Part shown: positions 22,955-33,484 of the stretch, piece by piece
Position numbering within the stretch: position 1 is the first letter of the stretch
How the letters are laid out: each line of letters starts with the position of its first letter
Assembly (NCBI GenBank): GCA_963575745.1
Contig: CAUYUJ010012558.1
Coordinates: 598,508 to 662,507 of the forward strand
DNA: 64,000 bases
Reading direction: 5' to 3'
Source: Prorocentrum cordatum
Taxonomy: Eukaryota > Sar > Dinophyceae > Prorocentrales > Prorocentraceae
Translations under genes and position numbers: made by a program
Notes under the pieces: model-generated
What the model was told of the DNA's origin: nothing
Databases searched by the model: none
The model's input: only the letters and a program-made list of their open reading frames with translations

Positions 22955-24060
22955 ATTGTAAGGACTCTTCACGAAGGATCCCTTGATAAGGAGTCACCAC
23001 TAAGGGTTCCTTAAAAAAAAAACCCTTGGTACAGATTCCTGGATGGGAATTCATTATTGAAAAGCCCTTACTAAGGACTTCCTGATAAGGACTCATTGTA
23101 AAAAAATCGTTAGTAAATATTCCTTCGTCAAGACTCCTTTTTTATGCAAAGATTCCTTGATAAGGATTCCGTAATACTGATTTATCGCGGGTGGGTCACG
23201 GGGTGGGTTGCGGGGTGGGTCGCGGGTCGGTCGCGGGTGGGGCGACGCCAACAAACAACAACAAGAGCAGCAACAACAATTACAACGCAACAAGCATAAT
23301 CCTGACCACGGATCGTCACTTCAGCCACGCACCCAAGGACAATGAATGACCGTTCGGCCCCTTCACTCCGATATCTGTTTATGCCTTTTGTATCGGGATC
23401 CGCGAAATATTCCTTAATAGTGATCTCATACTAGAAATTCCTTACTGCAGGATCCCTACAACAAAAACACCGGTTCCTCAACAAATAGTCCTTCATTTAT
23501 ATACATATTCCGTATTAAAGATCCCATCGCAAGGATTCCGCAATCAAGGTTCCTTTCCTAATGGTTCCAGGATCAAGATTACTTAACAAACTGTTCCTTA
23601 TTACTGATGCCTTCTCAAGATTCCGCAGTAAAGATTCCTCAATCAAGATTCCCGAACCAAGTTCCCTTCCTGAACATTGCTTAATACATGTTCCTCAAAA
23701 CAAATTCCCTTGACACTACTTATTACAACATCTGCCTTCCTAGGAATTCCTTACTCAAGATTCCTTAGTAAATATTACTGGAAACCGGCTCTTCGCTATT
23801 ATCCCTGCACTATAACCCGTGGCTGAAGAACCCTGAATACAAATTCATTGATTGACATTTACGGGTGAAGGTTTCTTACGAAAAGAATCGGGACTAGATC
23901 TTCATTGTTGAAGATTCCTCTACGGGCTTCCTAACCCAAGTGTCCTTATTAATGATTCCGTACTAGGGATTCCTTGACAAGGACTCATCGATAAGGAACC
24001 CTTAGTAAGGATTCCTTGAAAAAGGAATCCCTCCACGCAGATCCCCCCATTCATATTCCA
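22955..24060. repeat. ATTCCTT-rich satellite, left block
   Basis: Short imperfect units such as AAGGATTCCTTRNTAAG and ATTCCTTACTCAAG recur about every 18-25 bp and tend to be near-palindromic (AAGGNATCCTT type). A GGGTGGGTCGCGG and AAC-containing insertion interrupts the block at about 23,188-23,340. The same satellite resumes on the other side of the LINE at 31,070. Confidence 0.7.
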
Positions 24061-24233
24061 ACTCAAGCAACTTGGGCTCGAGCGCCAAGTCCTCTCGCCC
24101 TCGCGCGTGAGGCCCGTGCTCAGTCCAGCACTGTACTTTCTCGGAGTGCTTGAGGAGCGCCGTTTCTCTGCGATTTACAAATAGTCACAGATAGCGGTTG
24201 GCTAGACAGTGCGTGCAAAGACACGGCTACGAG

Positions 24234-25334
24234 ATGACTCGAGACCAGCAGTCGCAGTGGTCCAAGCGCAGCAGCTGTGGCGCCTGGGATTGGAACAAGA
24301 ACCTCTCGAGTCGCAAGTGCAGCTGCGCCAAGTGTGGGCGCGCCGTCCAATTGTTTGACGGCAGTCGCCTGCACCAGCCGGGTCGTGGAGCTTGCGATCA
24401 GCCAGACCAAGCGCAGCATCAACCGACGCAGGCAGTCGTGGAGAAGATCATCAAGGGATTGGCCACATCTGTTGCAGCGCCTCATCTCGCCCAGGTGACC
24501 GAGGCGTTGCGGGCCCAGCTCAACCCACCCACGACGCCGAGCAAGGCGCCCACTACTGAAGATACTTTGAGGCGTGTTTCAGGCCAGTGGAGAGACGCCA
24601 ATGCAAAACATGATCAAGCAGTTGCCGCAGTCATCCGTTGCCAGGCCAACTTGGACAGGGCCCAGCAGCGGGAGAAGGAGGCGGCGATGATATTAGCACA
24701 AGCAGACCTGGAGCGGAAGCAAGCTACGGCAGCGTGCGCCAAAGAAGTGGGAGGCGGCGCAAGTGAAGGCCAGCGCGGGCAGGCTGACACATCCGCCGCG
24801 TTCGACATCGCTTGGGGTGACACACTATTCAAAGATCTGGATCAACTGGATGGGATCGAGGCGGCAGAGAAAGAAGATCTGCTGAAAACCCACCAGGAGC
24901 TCCAGCACTACAAGACGCAACTGGCAGCAAAGGGCGAGGATGTGAAGACCCGCATCGCTCGAGCCAAGGTGCTGCACAACACGATCAACACGCGGTCGGG
25001 CAAGAAGCGCAAGACGGAGACAGCCGACGGGGGGTTGGCAGAGGGCGACAACGGCGCTCAGCCAAGCGAGGCACCTGCCACTGCAGCGCCTGATGGCGGC
25101 GAGACGGCAGCGCCCGCAGCTGGGGCTGAGGTTGCGGCGGCGACGGCCAGCTCTGAGGTCGAGGATGCTGCAGCCAACATCTCAGCCAGCAAGATCGCAG
25201 CCGCGAAGGCCGCGGCCCACATGGAGCAGGAGGCCCTCAAGGTCGTCAGCGGCAGCGGCGCCAGCGGCGCCGGCGGCAAGAAGGGCAAGGGCGCCAAGCC
25301 TCCTCGCGGCAAGGGGGGCGCGGGCGGCAAGTGA
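24234..25334 (+). CDS. LINE ORF1-like nucleic-acid-binding protein
   Basis: 366 codons, intact. I chose the ATG at 24,234; an open frame continues upstream to a TTG at 24,198. The N-terminus has a zinc-finger-like pattern, CGAWDWN (Cys at residue 15) followed by CSCAKCGR (Cys at 29, 31 and 34). This is like RanBP2-type fingers, though the expected first Cys is missing. Residues about 120-260 are rich in Ala, Glu, Gln and Lys and likely form coiled coils. The C-terminal 100 residues are Ala/Gly-rich and end in a basic tail (KGAKPPRGKGGAGGK). The position 24 bp before the endonuclease frame and the tail composition fit an ORF1 RNA-binding protein of a LINE. This is inferred from context, as I recognise no ORF1 domain. 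Confidence 0.7.
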   Translation: MTRDQQSQWSKRSSCGAWDWNKNLSSRKCSCAKCGRAVQLFDGSRLHQPGRGACDQPDQAQHQPTQAVVEKIIKGLATSVAAPHLAQVTEALRAQLNPPTTPSKAPTTEDTLRRVSGQWRDANAKHDQAVAAVIRCQANLDRAQQREKEAAMILAQADLERKQATAACAKEVGGGASEGQRGQADTSAAFDIAWGDTLFKDLDQLDGIEAAEKEDLLKTHQELQHYKTQLAAKGEDVKTRIARAKVLHNTINTRSGKKRKTETADGGLAEGDNGAQPSEAPATAAPDGGETAAPAAGAEVAAATASSEVEDAAANISASKIAAAKAAAHMEQEALKVVSGSGASGAGGKKGKGAKPPRGKGGAGGK

Positions 25335-25358
25335 GCGACACAGTCGGGGCCTCCATGC

Positions 25359-27140
25359 ATGTCGGTACATGATGCCCCGACCCAAGACGGCACAGGTACC
25401 AGTGCCCAAGTGTTGAACCTCTTCGATGCGCTGTTCCGTAAGATCAGCCTCGACGAAGCACTACAGGCAGACGCAGCAGCTACTGTGGCATCCAGCGCAC
25501 AGTGTTCAGCGCCACCAACTTCTACACCTTCTATTTCGACGGGGCCGACGACAGCAAGTTCGGGGTCACAGGTGGCGGGCACCTCGAGTTCGAGTACGTC
25601 GTCGGCATCATCTTCTACTCTGCCAAAGCCAGATGGGGAACAGCGACAGGTTGGACCGCCAGCCAGGAGCGAGCTGGCAGGTGCGGGTTCGCCCCCCCTG
25701 CGCGGCTGTCGCCCGTCGCTCCCCTCGGCTGCTGAGGCATGGGCTTCTAGTGCATCTCCATCAGGTGCCAGCGCTGCTGACGGTTCCCAGGGAGAGAACG
25801 AGCAGCCCACCGAGGAGTGCAACCTCTTCTTCGCTAGCATTACCAACATGGGGGCGTCGGCTCACACACATCAGTTTTGGGCATTCGTGGAGGCACATGT
25901 TGCATCATATGCAGTTCGACAGTGGCATAAGGCAGCGCAAGGGATGGGCATGGAGCTCATCGCCAACAGCGCGCGACCCTCAGGCCAGGCCCAGTCACAG
26001 GAGATGGAGGCCAGAGCCAACGAGGGTGGCGAGTGGTTCCTCACAGGAGGGCATCGGCAAGTACATGCATTGCCTGCAGCACAGCACAGAGGCTTCAAAG
26101 CGCGTCGAGGGACTGCAAACGATGGTTTCTGTGCGACAGTGGTGCACTTCAGGGGTTTCAGCCTGGTCATCATAGTATTTCATGGCATATCATCGATAGG
26201 AATTACAAGCGACAAACTGGTGCGTTACCACAAGTTCGGCAGTCTCGTCCGAGCGCTGCAACTACCCTGGCTCATCACCTGGGATTTCAACGTTCCAGCA
26301 ACGACTCCTGCAAAGACGGGTTTTGTTTCAACGATTGGAGGGAGGCTCTACACAGGAGGCCTTGTAACTACGTGCACGGCAGGAGCATCAGGTTCTCTGA
26401 TCGATTATGCTGTGGCTAGTAGCAACTGTCTCCCATGTCTCATCTCCATCACTCCAGTCGCGCAAGTGCCGTGGAAGACGCCCATGGGATTCCAGGTCCG
26501 CATCCGCGGGACGGGGTCCCAACTGCTGGTTCGGGCTCTGGAGCTCCCTGCTAGGCTGCCCCAGGTCGGGCGGCCGAAGCGCGAAGCCACTCCTGGGTCA
26601 AAATCGTCTGAGTCTCGGAAACAGCACGCTGAGAAGCAACGGGCCGCTGTAGAGCGTAGGATTTCACTATATAACTCTCTGTTTTGGGATGATCTCGAGA
26701 CCACAGGGCCTCCCGAAGAACCCCCGTTCGATCGCGACCTGCTGCTGCAGGGCGAGTCGGCCGAAGGACGGGGATCGGACCCCGAGGAAGATCCTTGGGC
26801 GGGCGAAGCGGAGTTCAGGCATGTGCCGTGCTCTCCCCCCTCCTCCTCTGCTGCCTCCTCGGCTGCTGCCGCTGCTGGGCCCCCCTCCCGCCACCTTGGG
26901 CCGCCACCTGCAGTGAGCACAGGGGTCGCATTTAACAATCCCGAGCGTGTCACAGGAGTGCAGTTTAAAGCCACCCCGAGCCCCCCTTTGGAGAGCCCCC
27001 CTGGGGGCGCGGTAGGGCCCACCACTGAGGGGGAGTCTGGAGGGCCCTCGTTTAATATATTCCTGAGAGCACATGGCTCACAGGACGAGGTCAGATTAAC
27101 ATTCAAAACCAGACGGAAGAGCGCATATGGCCTCCCATAG
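25359..27140 (+). pseudogene. LINE ORF2 part 1: EEP endonuclease
   Basis: 593 codons from an ATG. Residues 1-150 are a Ser/Pro/Ala-rich leader. The endonuclease/exonuclease/phosphatase fold starts at NLFFASITNMG (residues 155-165), continues through DGFCATVVHF, and reaches WDFN at 308-311, where active enzymes usually have GDFN. TGGLVTTCTAGASGSLIDY (residues 332-350) matches the usual TC...G...LDY end of the domain. The domain would nick target DNA to prime reverse transcription. The G-to-W change and the loss of frame after 27,140 suggest it is dead. The next domain continues in another frame. Confidence 0.75.
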
Positions 27141-27157
27141 CGCAATCAGTAGCCGTT

Positions 27158-28623
27158 TTGGCTGGCGGGCTTAAGTCGGCCCTGGCAGTTAGCACCGCAT
27201 TCGCGACGTGGATCTCTGCAGCGGAGAGGGCGATCGTTGCTCACCACAGGCCGAGTGAAAACGAGCTACCAAAGTCTGTCGCAGCCTCACCTGGGAGAGC
27301 GCAGGGCCCGTCACTGCGCGTCGGGGAAGTGCACGTTCCCAACAAAGTTCGAGCAGTGGCCGTTCGTGGCACCATCGCGGGGTGGTGGTTGCAATCGCAC
27401 GCGGTACTGCAGCAGTTGTTGAAGCATCGACAGAAAGGCAACGGTGAGACACAGCAGAGGACCTTGCACCACGCGTGCTGGAAGTTAGCGACCACCTTTC
27501 TCGACGGAGTAGCTCGTGGCATACGTGACGACGATCCTTCGTGGGAGACCTGGGTGGGCTCACTTACAAATGTCAGCAAAGCATCGGTGAATATTTTGAC
27601 GTATCTTCAGCAAGCAGCGCTTCGGCTTGCCAAGAGAGCCCAGAGCCGGGCCTTGTGCGAGTCCCTTTCAGAGTTTCGTTCCTGGGTGACAACGGCAGAA
27701 GCTAAAGGGGCCCTTTTTCGCAGCCTCAGGGAGATGCCGCTCACGGTTGATGAGATCACCACCAAGAGTGGCCAGACTCTGTGCCACCCTGTTGACGTGG
27801 TTGATCACAAGGTACAGACTTGGCATCGGTTATGGGCCCCAGAGAAAGTTGATGTTGACGGTGCAGCGCAGCTATTTCAGAAGAGTAGAGAGGCACCTGA
27901 GACGGCGACGCTTCCGACGATTGAGGTGAGTCATCTGGGCATGGCAGTGAGGCGAATGAAACCGCGCGCAGAGCTCGGAGTGGACAGACTCACTCCCGCT
28001 GACGTCCAGGGGCTCCCTCAGTCGGCGCGAGCCGAGTTGGTTGACTTCTCTAATCAGGTGGAAGAGCAGCTAACATGGCCCTGGCAACTTCTTGTTGTCG
28101 AGGGCCGCCTTCTTCCCAAGAAGGCCCAAGGAGACAGAGTGATTGGATTAATATGTATGATATGCAGAATATGGCCACTTATTCGAGAAGACACCATGAA
28201 GCCCTGGACGGCAGGAGTCCAGCGAGAGCTGGGACGCAGCACTGGCAGGAAACTCAGCACTCCGAGAGGCTTTCCTCAAGACGGTACATGAGGAGACCTA
28301 CGGAGTGCTGGGGGGGGTCATACGCACATGCGATATTAGACATACACTCCTTCTACGATGCGGTGACGCGGGCATGTTTGGTATATGCAGCATTGAAGTT
28401 GGACTTTCCACCCGTCATTTTATTCTTGGAGCTACAGCTCTGCGCAGCATCCAGAATGATGCCCCAACTTGGATCAACCTGCAGTCCATTTCAAGTTGCT
28501 AGGTCGATTATCCAAGGACTAAGAAATGGAACCCGCTTCGGCATGTGTGCTACACATTTCGTGCTGAAAAGACTCGCGGAAGGCAATCCAGGACTGCGTG
28601 TGCGGATTTGGATCGATGACTGA
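27158..28623 (+). pseudogene. LINE ORF2 part 2: reverse transcriptase fingers and palm
   Basis: Two overlapping frames. The first (27,158-28,291) holds a linker and then ELGVDRLTPADVQGLP, LLPKKAQGDRVIGL and RIWPLIRE, typical of LINE reverse transcriptase motifs 1 and 2. A frameshift near 28,100-28,290 leads into the frame of 28,075-28,623, with motif A (AILDIHSFYDAV), a motif B region (IIQGLRNGTRF) and motif C as WIDD, directly followed by a TGA stop. The polymerase would copy element RNA at the target nick. The frameshift and the stop after the catalytic aspartates make it non-functional as it stands. Confidence 0.8.
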
Positions 28624-28664
28624 GTGAATCAGCAGCGGGGTCAGAGCGTTCTGTTTTCAAGAAA

Positions 28665-30417
28665 ATGGTCAAGGGCATCGCCGACACCTTTGCTTTCCTA
28701 GCAGAGGAGAAGTTGTCCGTGTCATCGAAGAGCGCGCTTATCGCGGCCAGGCACCAGCAGGCCAAGGCAATCACAGCGGTTCTCCGACGCCACGGGCATC
28801 ATCTGAAGCCAGTACTTCAAACAGCATATCTTGGAGTGGATCTTGCAGCAGGGCGACGTGCCGCAAGAGCGACGAGGCGTGGGCGAGTAGTAGAAGCGCT
28901 CGGTCGTCATCGGAAGATTTCTATATGGGCGAGAGCAAGCAGACAGTACGCAGCCACGGCCACTTTGGAGAAGGTGGCAGAGCAGACGGTTGCCCACTAC
29001 GGACATCAAATCCACGGTACGTTCGGGTCAGAGCTTCTCAATCTTCGTCGACACCTGGGCGCGGTGCGTGGCTCCAACCGCGGGGGCCGATGCCTGACCA
29101 CGACGCTAGATTTGAGGGCTCCGCAGCAAGACCCCGCAGTTCGTTTGAGTAGAGAATGTTCGAGCGAGTGGCTGAGGCTTTGGACGACAACGGGTGGTAT
29201 CTGATCGTCGGTCGTCAAAGTTTGGCCCACTATTTTCAACAAGATGCAAGCGCTCGCCAGCACTGAAAGGGATCGCCACGTTCGTGGGCCAGTCAGTGCA
29301 GTGATCGCGATGCTGATGCAGTACAGGTGGGAACTGATCTCGCCGTCGCACTGTCAACTACAGAGATGTGGGGGCACGAGCGAGCAGATCGAGTGGCACT
29401 TCAACAGTGAGGAGCTGACAGGTTCCGAGGATTTCAGCGATACCTTAGCAGATCGATCTATGTCAGTGATGGATGTATTGTGGCAGCAGGCAGCGACTCA
29501 GTATTGCGGGGAAGGTATGTCAAATGGTATCGACAACGAATCCCTCCGCGCACTCCTGAGCCGGCTAGCGCAAGCTCCGAAGGGAGCCCAGTGGGCCGAG
29601 GCCATGCTGGCAGTGGCGACGGGCGGCACATGGCCGAGAACACGGTTCGATCCCGAGTTTCAGTTGTGTCCACGGTGTTTGCTGAACGGCGAACGCCATC
29701 CCGAGACGCAGCTGCATCGCTGTTGGCTATGTCCCCAGAACACAGGGCACAAAGCTTATCGCGAGTCAGTTCAGTATGTGCCCCAAGCAGTCAGCCAGCA
29801 CGAGCAGTACGAGTGTTTTTGGTTTCGGGGGCTGTTGCCCAGATCGTGGACGGAGGTACCAGCATCTTCCAAAGAGGAGCGATGGACCTTCGTGCCAGAG
29901 CTACCTGATGGTGATATTCTTGCTGTTGAGACTGACGCTCAACCAGTATATGTTTGTGGCGACGCAAGTGGAGGAGCCGACACGCACTCACCAAAGTTAA
30001 GACGTGTCGGCCTCGGTTTCACCATCATGAATCAACGGGATCCTGTACGGCTAGGCCGAGAAGGATATGGACCGCTGCAAGGACGGCGGCAGACAGTGTA
30101 CCGTGGAGAGCTTGCTGTTCTGGAGTGTCTTGAGACGTACGCGAGGAGCAGTGGTGTATCTCACAGACAACGAGGGGGTTGAGAAAGGCTGGTCCGCCAG
30201 AATGTACCTCAACCCACGTGAGGCCAATTCAGGCACCGACCTTTGGCAAACTATCGGTCGGCACACGCATGAGGCTGAGGATCGACACGGCCGTGTCTCA
30301 GTCGTTTTCATGAATTCACACTTGTCGGAAGTCGAAGCTGCAGAAAAAAGGGTATGCGCCGTGGATGTGGCACGGCAATCATGGAGCAGATCAGTTGGCA
30401 GGCCGAGCAGCACGTGA
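28665..30417 (+). pseudogene. LINE ORF2 part 3: thumb, Cys/His knuckle and RNase H
   Basis: The frame of 28,665-29,204 contains AYLGVDLAAG, the usual motif E region just after the palm. One TGA at 29,202-29,204 separates it from the same frame at 29,244-30,182, which holds CPRCLLNGERHPETQLHRC (a Cys/His knuckle) and the start of RNase H, CGDASGG and QTVYRGELAVLE. A frameshift near 30,120-30,180 moves to the frame of 30,067-30,417, with YLTDNEG and FMNSHLSEVEA, the later RNase H motifs. RNase H would remove the RNA strand during copying. The first catalytic Asp, the Glu and the second Asp are all visible across the two frames. Confidence 0.8.
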
Positions 30418-30906
30418 GCACAGAACACCAGCAGCTGTGCGCGCCCGAGTTGCTCAGCACGAAAAGAGAGCGAAGTTGGTCAGGCGTCGGCTCATTAGAG
30501 CCACCATGGACGCCATGGCCGCGGATCCTTGGCCCAGGCGTGAGTCTGACAAACTTCGGTTACATCCGCCTGCCCCAATCACGGTCGCTCGTTTCTGTAC
30601 CAAGCATATCCTTGATGACAGTGGCCGCCAGTGTACCAGATGCAAAGGGCCCGCGACCAAAAATGTCTCGGTGACTGGTTGAATACGCCATGTTTTGCAC
30701 TGCGGTCTGTAGACGGTGTTGTCTCACGAATACCCCAAGGGTGTAACGTCCATAGGGCGGGGGGGTGGCTGCATTCCTCACACAACCTCAGGTTTCACGG
30801 AAGTTTGAAGCTCTGGTGTTGTGGAGCGTGCGTATTTTACTCCTCCGATCAGATCCGAGGGATTGCATCCGAGTGTGTTCATAGAACCAACAAGCCCCGA
30901 CAATAA
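30365..30906 (+). pseudogene. LINE ORF2 part 4: RNase H end and zinc-finger-like tail
   Basis: The frame of 30,365-30,682 starts with GNHGADQLAGRAARE, the closing RNase H motif, and later has CTRCKGPATK. A further frame change leads to 30,631-30,906 with SHNLRFHGSLKLWCCGACVF and a later SEC, a pattern of His and Cys pairs likely to bind zinc. The last stop at about 30,906 is taken as the end of ORF2. Confidence 0.65.
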
Positions 30907-31069
30907 TATTTAAACAGGATTGCGGATGGGCACAGGCCAAAGCTTTTGTCGTTGTCAGAGCAACGAGCCAGAGGCCGCATCCCTCCTTAATTAATATTTT
31001 CCGCTTCGCGAATTGACCATTCCCATTCCCATTCCCATTCTCACTCATATTCCAAAATAGAAAAATCCC

Positions 31070-31350
31070 AAATGCATGTTCCTTCATAAAGATTCCGTTA
31101 TAATGCTTCCTTGGTGGGAACTCCTTAGTCGCAATGTTGCTTAACAAGAACTCCCCCATAAATATTCCGTACCAAGGGTTCCTTGGCAAGGTTTCCTGCA
31201 TGAAGGCTTTTTGCCAAGGGTTCATGGGCAAGGATTCCCATAGTCCCTATTCCGTACTAGTAATCCCTTAGTCGGGATTCCATCGTATGGATACCTTTGT
31301 GTAAACCTTCCTTACGAAGCTTTCCTTCGTAAGGATTCCTTCGTAAAGAG
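31070..31350. repeat. ATTCCTT-rich satellite, right block
   Basis: Units such as CCTTGGCAAGGTTTCC, AAGGATTCC and TTCCTTCGTAAGGATTCC continue the satellite seen left of the LINE. Near-palindromic AAGGATTCCTT-like words are common. A short CATTCC run lies just before it at 31,018-31,045. Confidence 0.7.
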
Positions 31351-31439
31351 ACGCCCGCCCTTGAACCAAACATGGCTGTGCATAACGATGCAGTGGCCAA
31401 GACAACCCGAAGACGGCCAGCACGAGCTCCATGGGAGCC

Positions 31440-32200
31440 TTCTGCAACTCATGATCATTACTACCACAACTATCGCCACCAACATCATCACACGCACCAG
31501 CAGCATCAGCACCACCACCCTCACCAGCACGATCATCAGCATCGTCATCATCAGCATCCTCATCATCAACATTACCACCACCACCATCGTCATCGCCAAC
31601 ATCATCACCATCATCACCTTCATCATCAACATCACCACCAACACCATCGTCACCGCCAACATCATCACCATCATCATCTTCATCATCGCAATCATCAGCA
31701 TCATTAACATCATCCCCACCATCACTCCTAACACCCGTATAATCATGTATATCCTGATCACGGTTCTCTCAAGCCTGGGGATACGATGCGTTCCATGTCA
31801 CGGCCTTCCTCCTCCTCCTACTAGAATTCCTCCTCATCTTCCCTGATCCTCCTCCTTGTCGTTTTTCAGCACGGCCACAATCATCACCAACATCAGCATC
31901 ACCACCAGCCTCCTCACCATCATCCGCACTCGCATCACCATACCATCATCAGTGTCAGCATCATCGGCATCACCCGCAGCATCCTCGCCATCATCATCAT
32001 CCGCAACCCCATCACCATCATCATCGCTATCATCAGCAACATCCCCATCATATCACCCCGTCATCGTCAGGACCTCCATCTTCATCTCGGTTCCCCCGAA
32101 CCCTAAGGTTCAAAATGGAACACGTAACGGCAATATTTTCCATCTCCTCGTTCTCCTCCTGCTCCTCCTGCTCCTCGCCATCATCATCACCACCCTCAGG
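31440..32200. repeat. CAT/CAC trinucleotide-rich block
   Basis: Imperfect CAT and CAC triplets fill 31,450-31,715 and 31,870-32,060, with unique DNA and CTC repeats between and after. An ORF-like His-rich frame and its Met/Val-rich complement are triplet artefacts. Confidence 0.8.
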
Positions 32201-32264
32201 AGGACGTCCCGAGCGAGAGCGCAATTCCCCAATGCCAGGATATGTATGACGAAGGTGTATTTCC

Positions 32265-33000
32265 TTGGCAAATCGCAAGGACATTCTAAGCGAGAGCGCG
32301 GTCCCTGTGCACATCGCGAAGAAGTCGCGAGCGGGAGCGTTCGAGCGAAACGCGATTCAAATGTAAATCGCGAAGAAAGCTCGAGCGAAAGCGTCATTCC
32401 CAGGTAAATCGCGAGGAAATCTCGATCGAGTGCGCGATTCCTGTGTTAATCGCGAGGAACTGTCGAACGAGAGCGCGATTCCTGAGCAAATCAGAAGAAC
32501 GTCCAGAGCGAGAGCGAGATTCTTAAATCGCGAGGGAATCTGCAGCGAAAGCGCTTGAACCAGAGCGCGAGCGTTTGGTAAATCGTGAGGAAGTCTCGGG
32601 CGAGAGCGCGATTCCTGAGCAAACCTGTGGAAATCTCGGGCGAGAGCGCGATTCTTGAATAAATCATGAGGAAATCGAAAGTTAGGGCGTCTGAGCGAGG
32701 GCGCAGTTCCTTGGCAAATCGCGAACAAGTTTCGAGTGAGAGCGCGAATCTTCTGCAAATCGTTAGGAAGCCTCTACCGAAGGCTAGATTCCTGAATAAA
32801 TGGCGGGGGGGTCTGGGGCGAGGGCGTTCGAGCGAGAGCGTGATGCATATGTACACCGCGAGGAAATCTCATGCGAGAGCGCGGTTCTTATGTAAATCGA
32901 AATGAGGTCCGGTGCGAGAGCGCGGTGCCGGTGTACATCGCGAGGAAGTCTCGGGCGAAAGCGCGATTCCTGGGAAAATCGAGAGGAAGCCGAGAGCGTG
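32265..33000 (+). repeat. 41-bp satellite, right array
   Basis: About eighteen units of 41 bp with consensus AATCGCGAGGAAATCTCGAG, then CGAGAGCGCGATTCCTGAGCA. Same strand and same unit as the array at 22.2-22.68 kb, but more regular. Confidence 0.85.
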
Positions 33001-33006
33001 AGCCGT

Positions 33007-33193
33007 CGGCGTTGTTGTCGCTGTTGTTGCTCTTGAGCTCTCACTACTGAAGAATGATTGTAGTTGATCCCCCACTCCCGTGCACATAATATTTTTCGAT
33101 TGATGTGCCCCTCCCGGGGCCCGCACCTTTTTTTATGTATAAAAAACATCCTCGTCAAACTACGTTGTTTGCCCCCGGGTTACAACAACAACG
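33007..33193 (-). mobile_element. MITE-like element, right copy
   Basis: Reverse complement of 22,683-22,862 over the whole length: CGTTGTTGTCGC at the left, GAGCTCTCACTACTGAAGAA, TTTTCGATTGATGTGCCCC, a T-run beside GCACC, CCCCCGGGTTACAACAAC and CAACGG at the right. Length differs by a few bases and the interior has diverged. It joins the right 41-bp array to an inverted 41-bp array. Confidence 0.55.
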
Positions 33194-33194
33194 G

Positions 33195-33480
33195 CTGCGC
33201 CTCAGACTTCCTCGCAATTTAGCCACGTCCCCCGCTCCCGCCCGAGACATCGTCGCATTCTATTCAGGCATCGCGCTCTCGCTTGAGACGTCCTTACAAT
33301 TTATCCCGGACTCGTTCAGTCGGCGCTCTGGGGTCGCGCTCTCGCTGGATAATTGCTTGCAATTTACTTAAAAATCACACCCTTGCGTTAGGATCTCCCG
33401 CAATTTACTCAAGCGCCGCGCCGCGCTCCCGACACTCAGGCACCCAGGAATCGCGCTCACGCTTAGGACCCCCTCACACA
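33195..33480 (-). repeat. 41-bp satellite, inverted array
   Basis: Six or seven units reading CAGACTTCCTCGCAATTTA or CGCTCTCGCTTGAGACGTCC, the reverse complement of the preceding array. Confidence 0.7.
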
Positions 33481-33484
33481 GTGC

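Larger units (their letters stand above)
24061..31000 (+). mobile_element. Non-LTR retrotransposon (LINE), full length but decayed
   Basis: The element has two consecutive coding regions on the plus strand. The first (24,234-25,334) is intact. The second (25,359 to about 30,906) encodes, in order, an EEP-type endonuclease, a reverse transcriptase, a Cys/His knuckle, an RNase H and a C-terminal zinc-finger-like tail, but needs at least six frame changes and passes one in-frame stop. This order is that of RNase H-bearing LINEs. No long terminal repeats are seen. Exact ends are not resolved: the left end lies after the satellite at 24,060 and the right end before the CATTCC repeats at about 31,020. 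No poly-A tail or target duplication is evident. Confidence 0.85.

Noticed and set aside
27149-27170. GTAGCCGTTTTGGCT, one base from part of the dinoflagellate spliced leader
   Set aside because: It lies inside the LINE ORF2 coding frame (reading SVAVLAGG), lacks the CTCAAG end and does not start a transcript or gene, so it is taken as chance.
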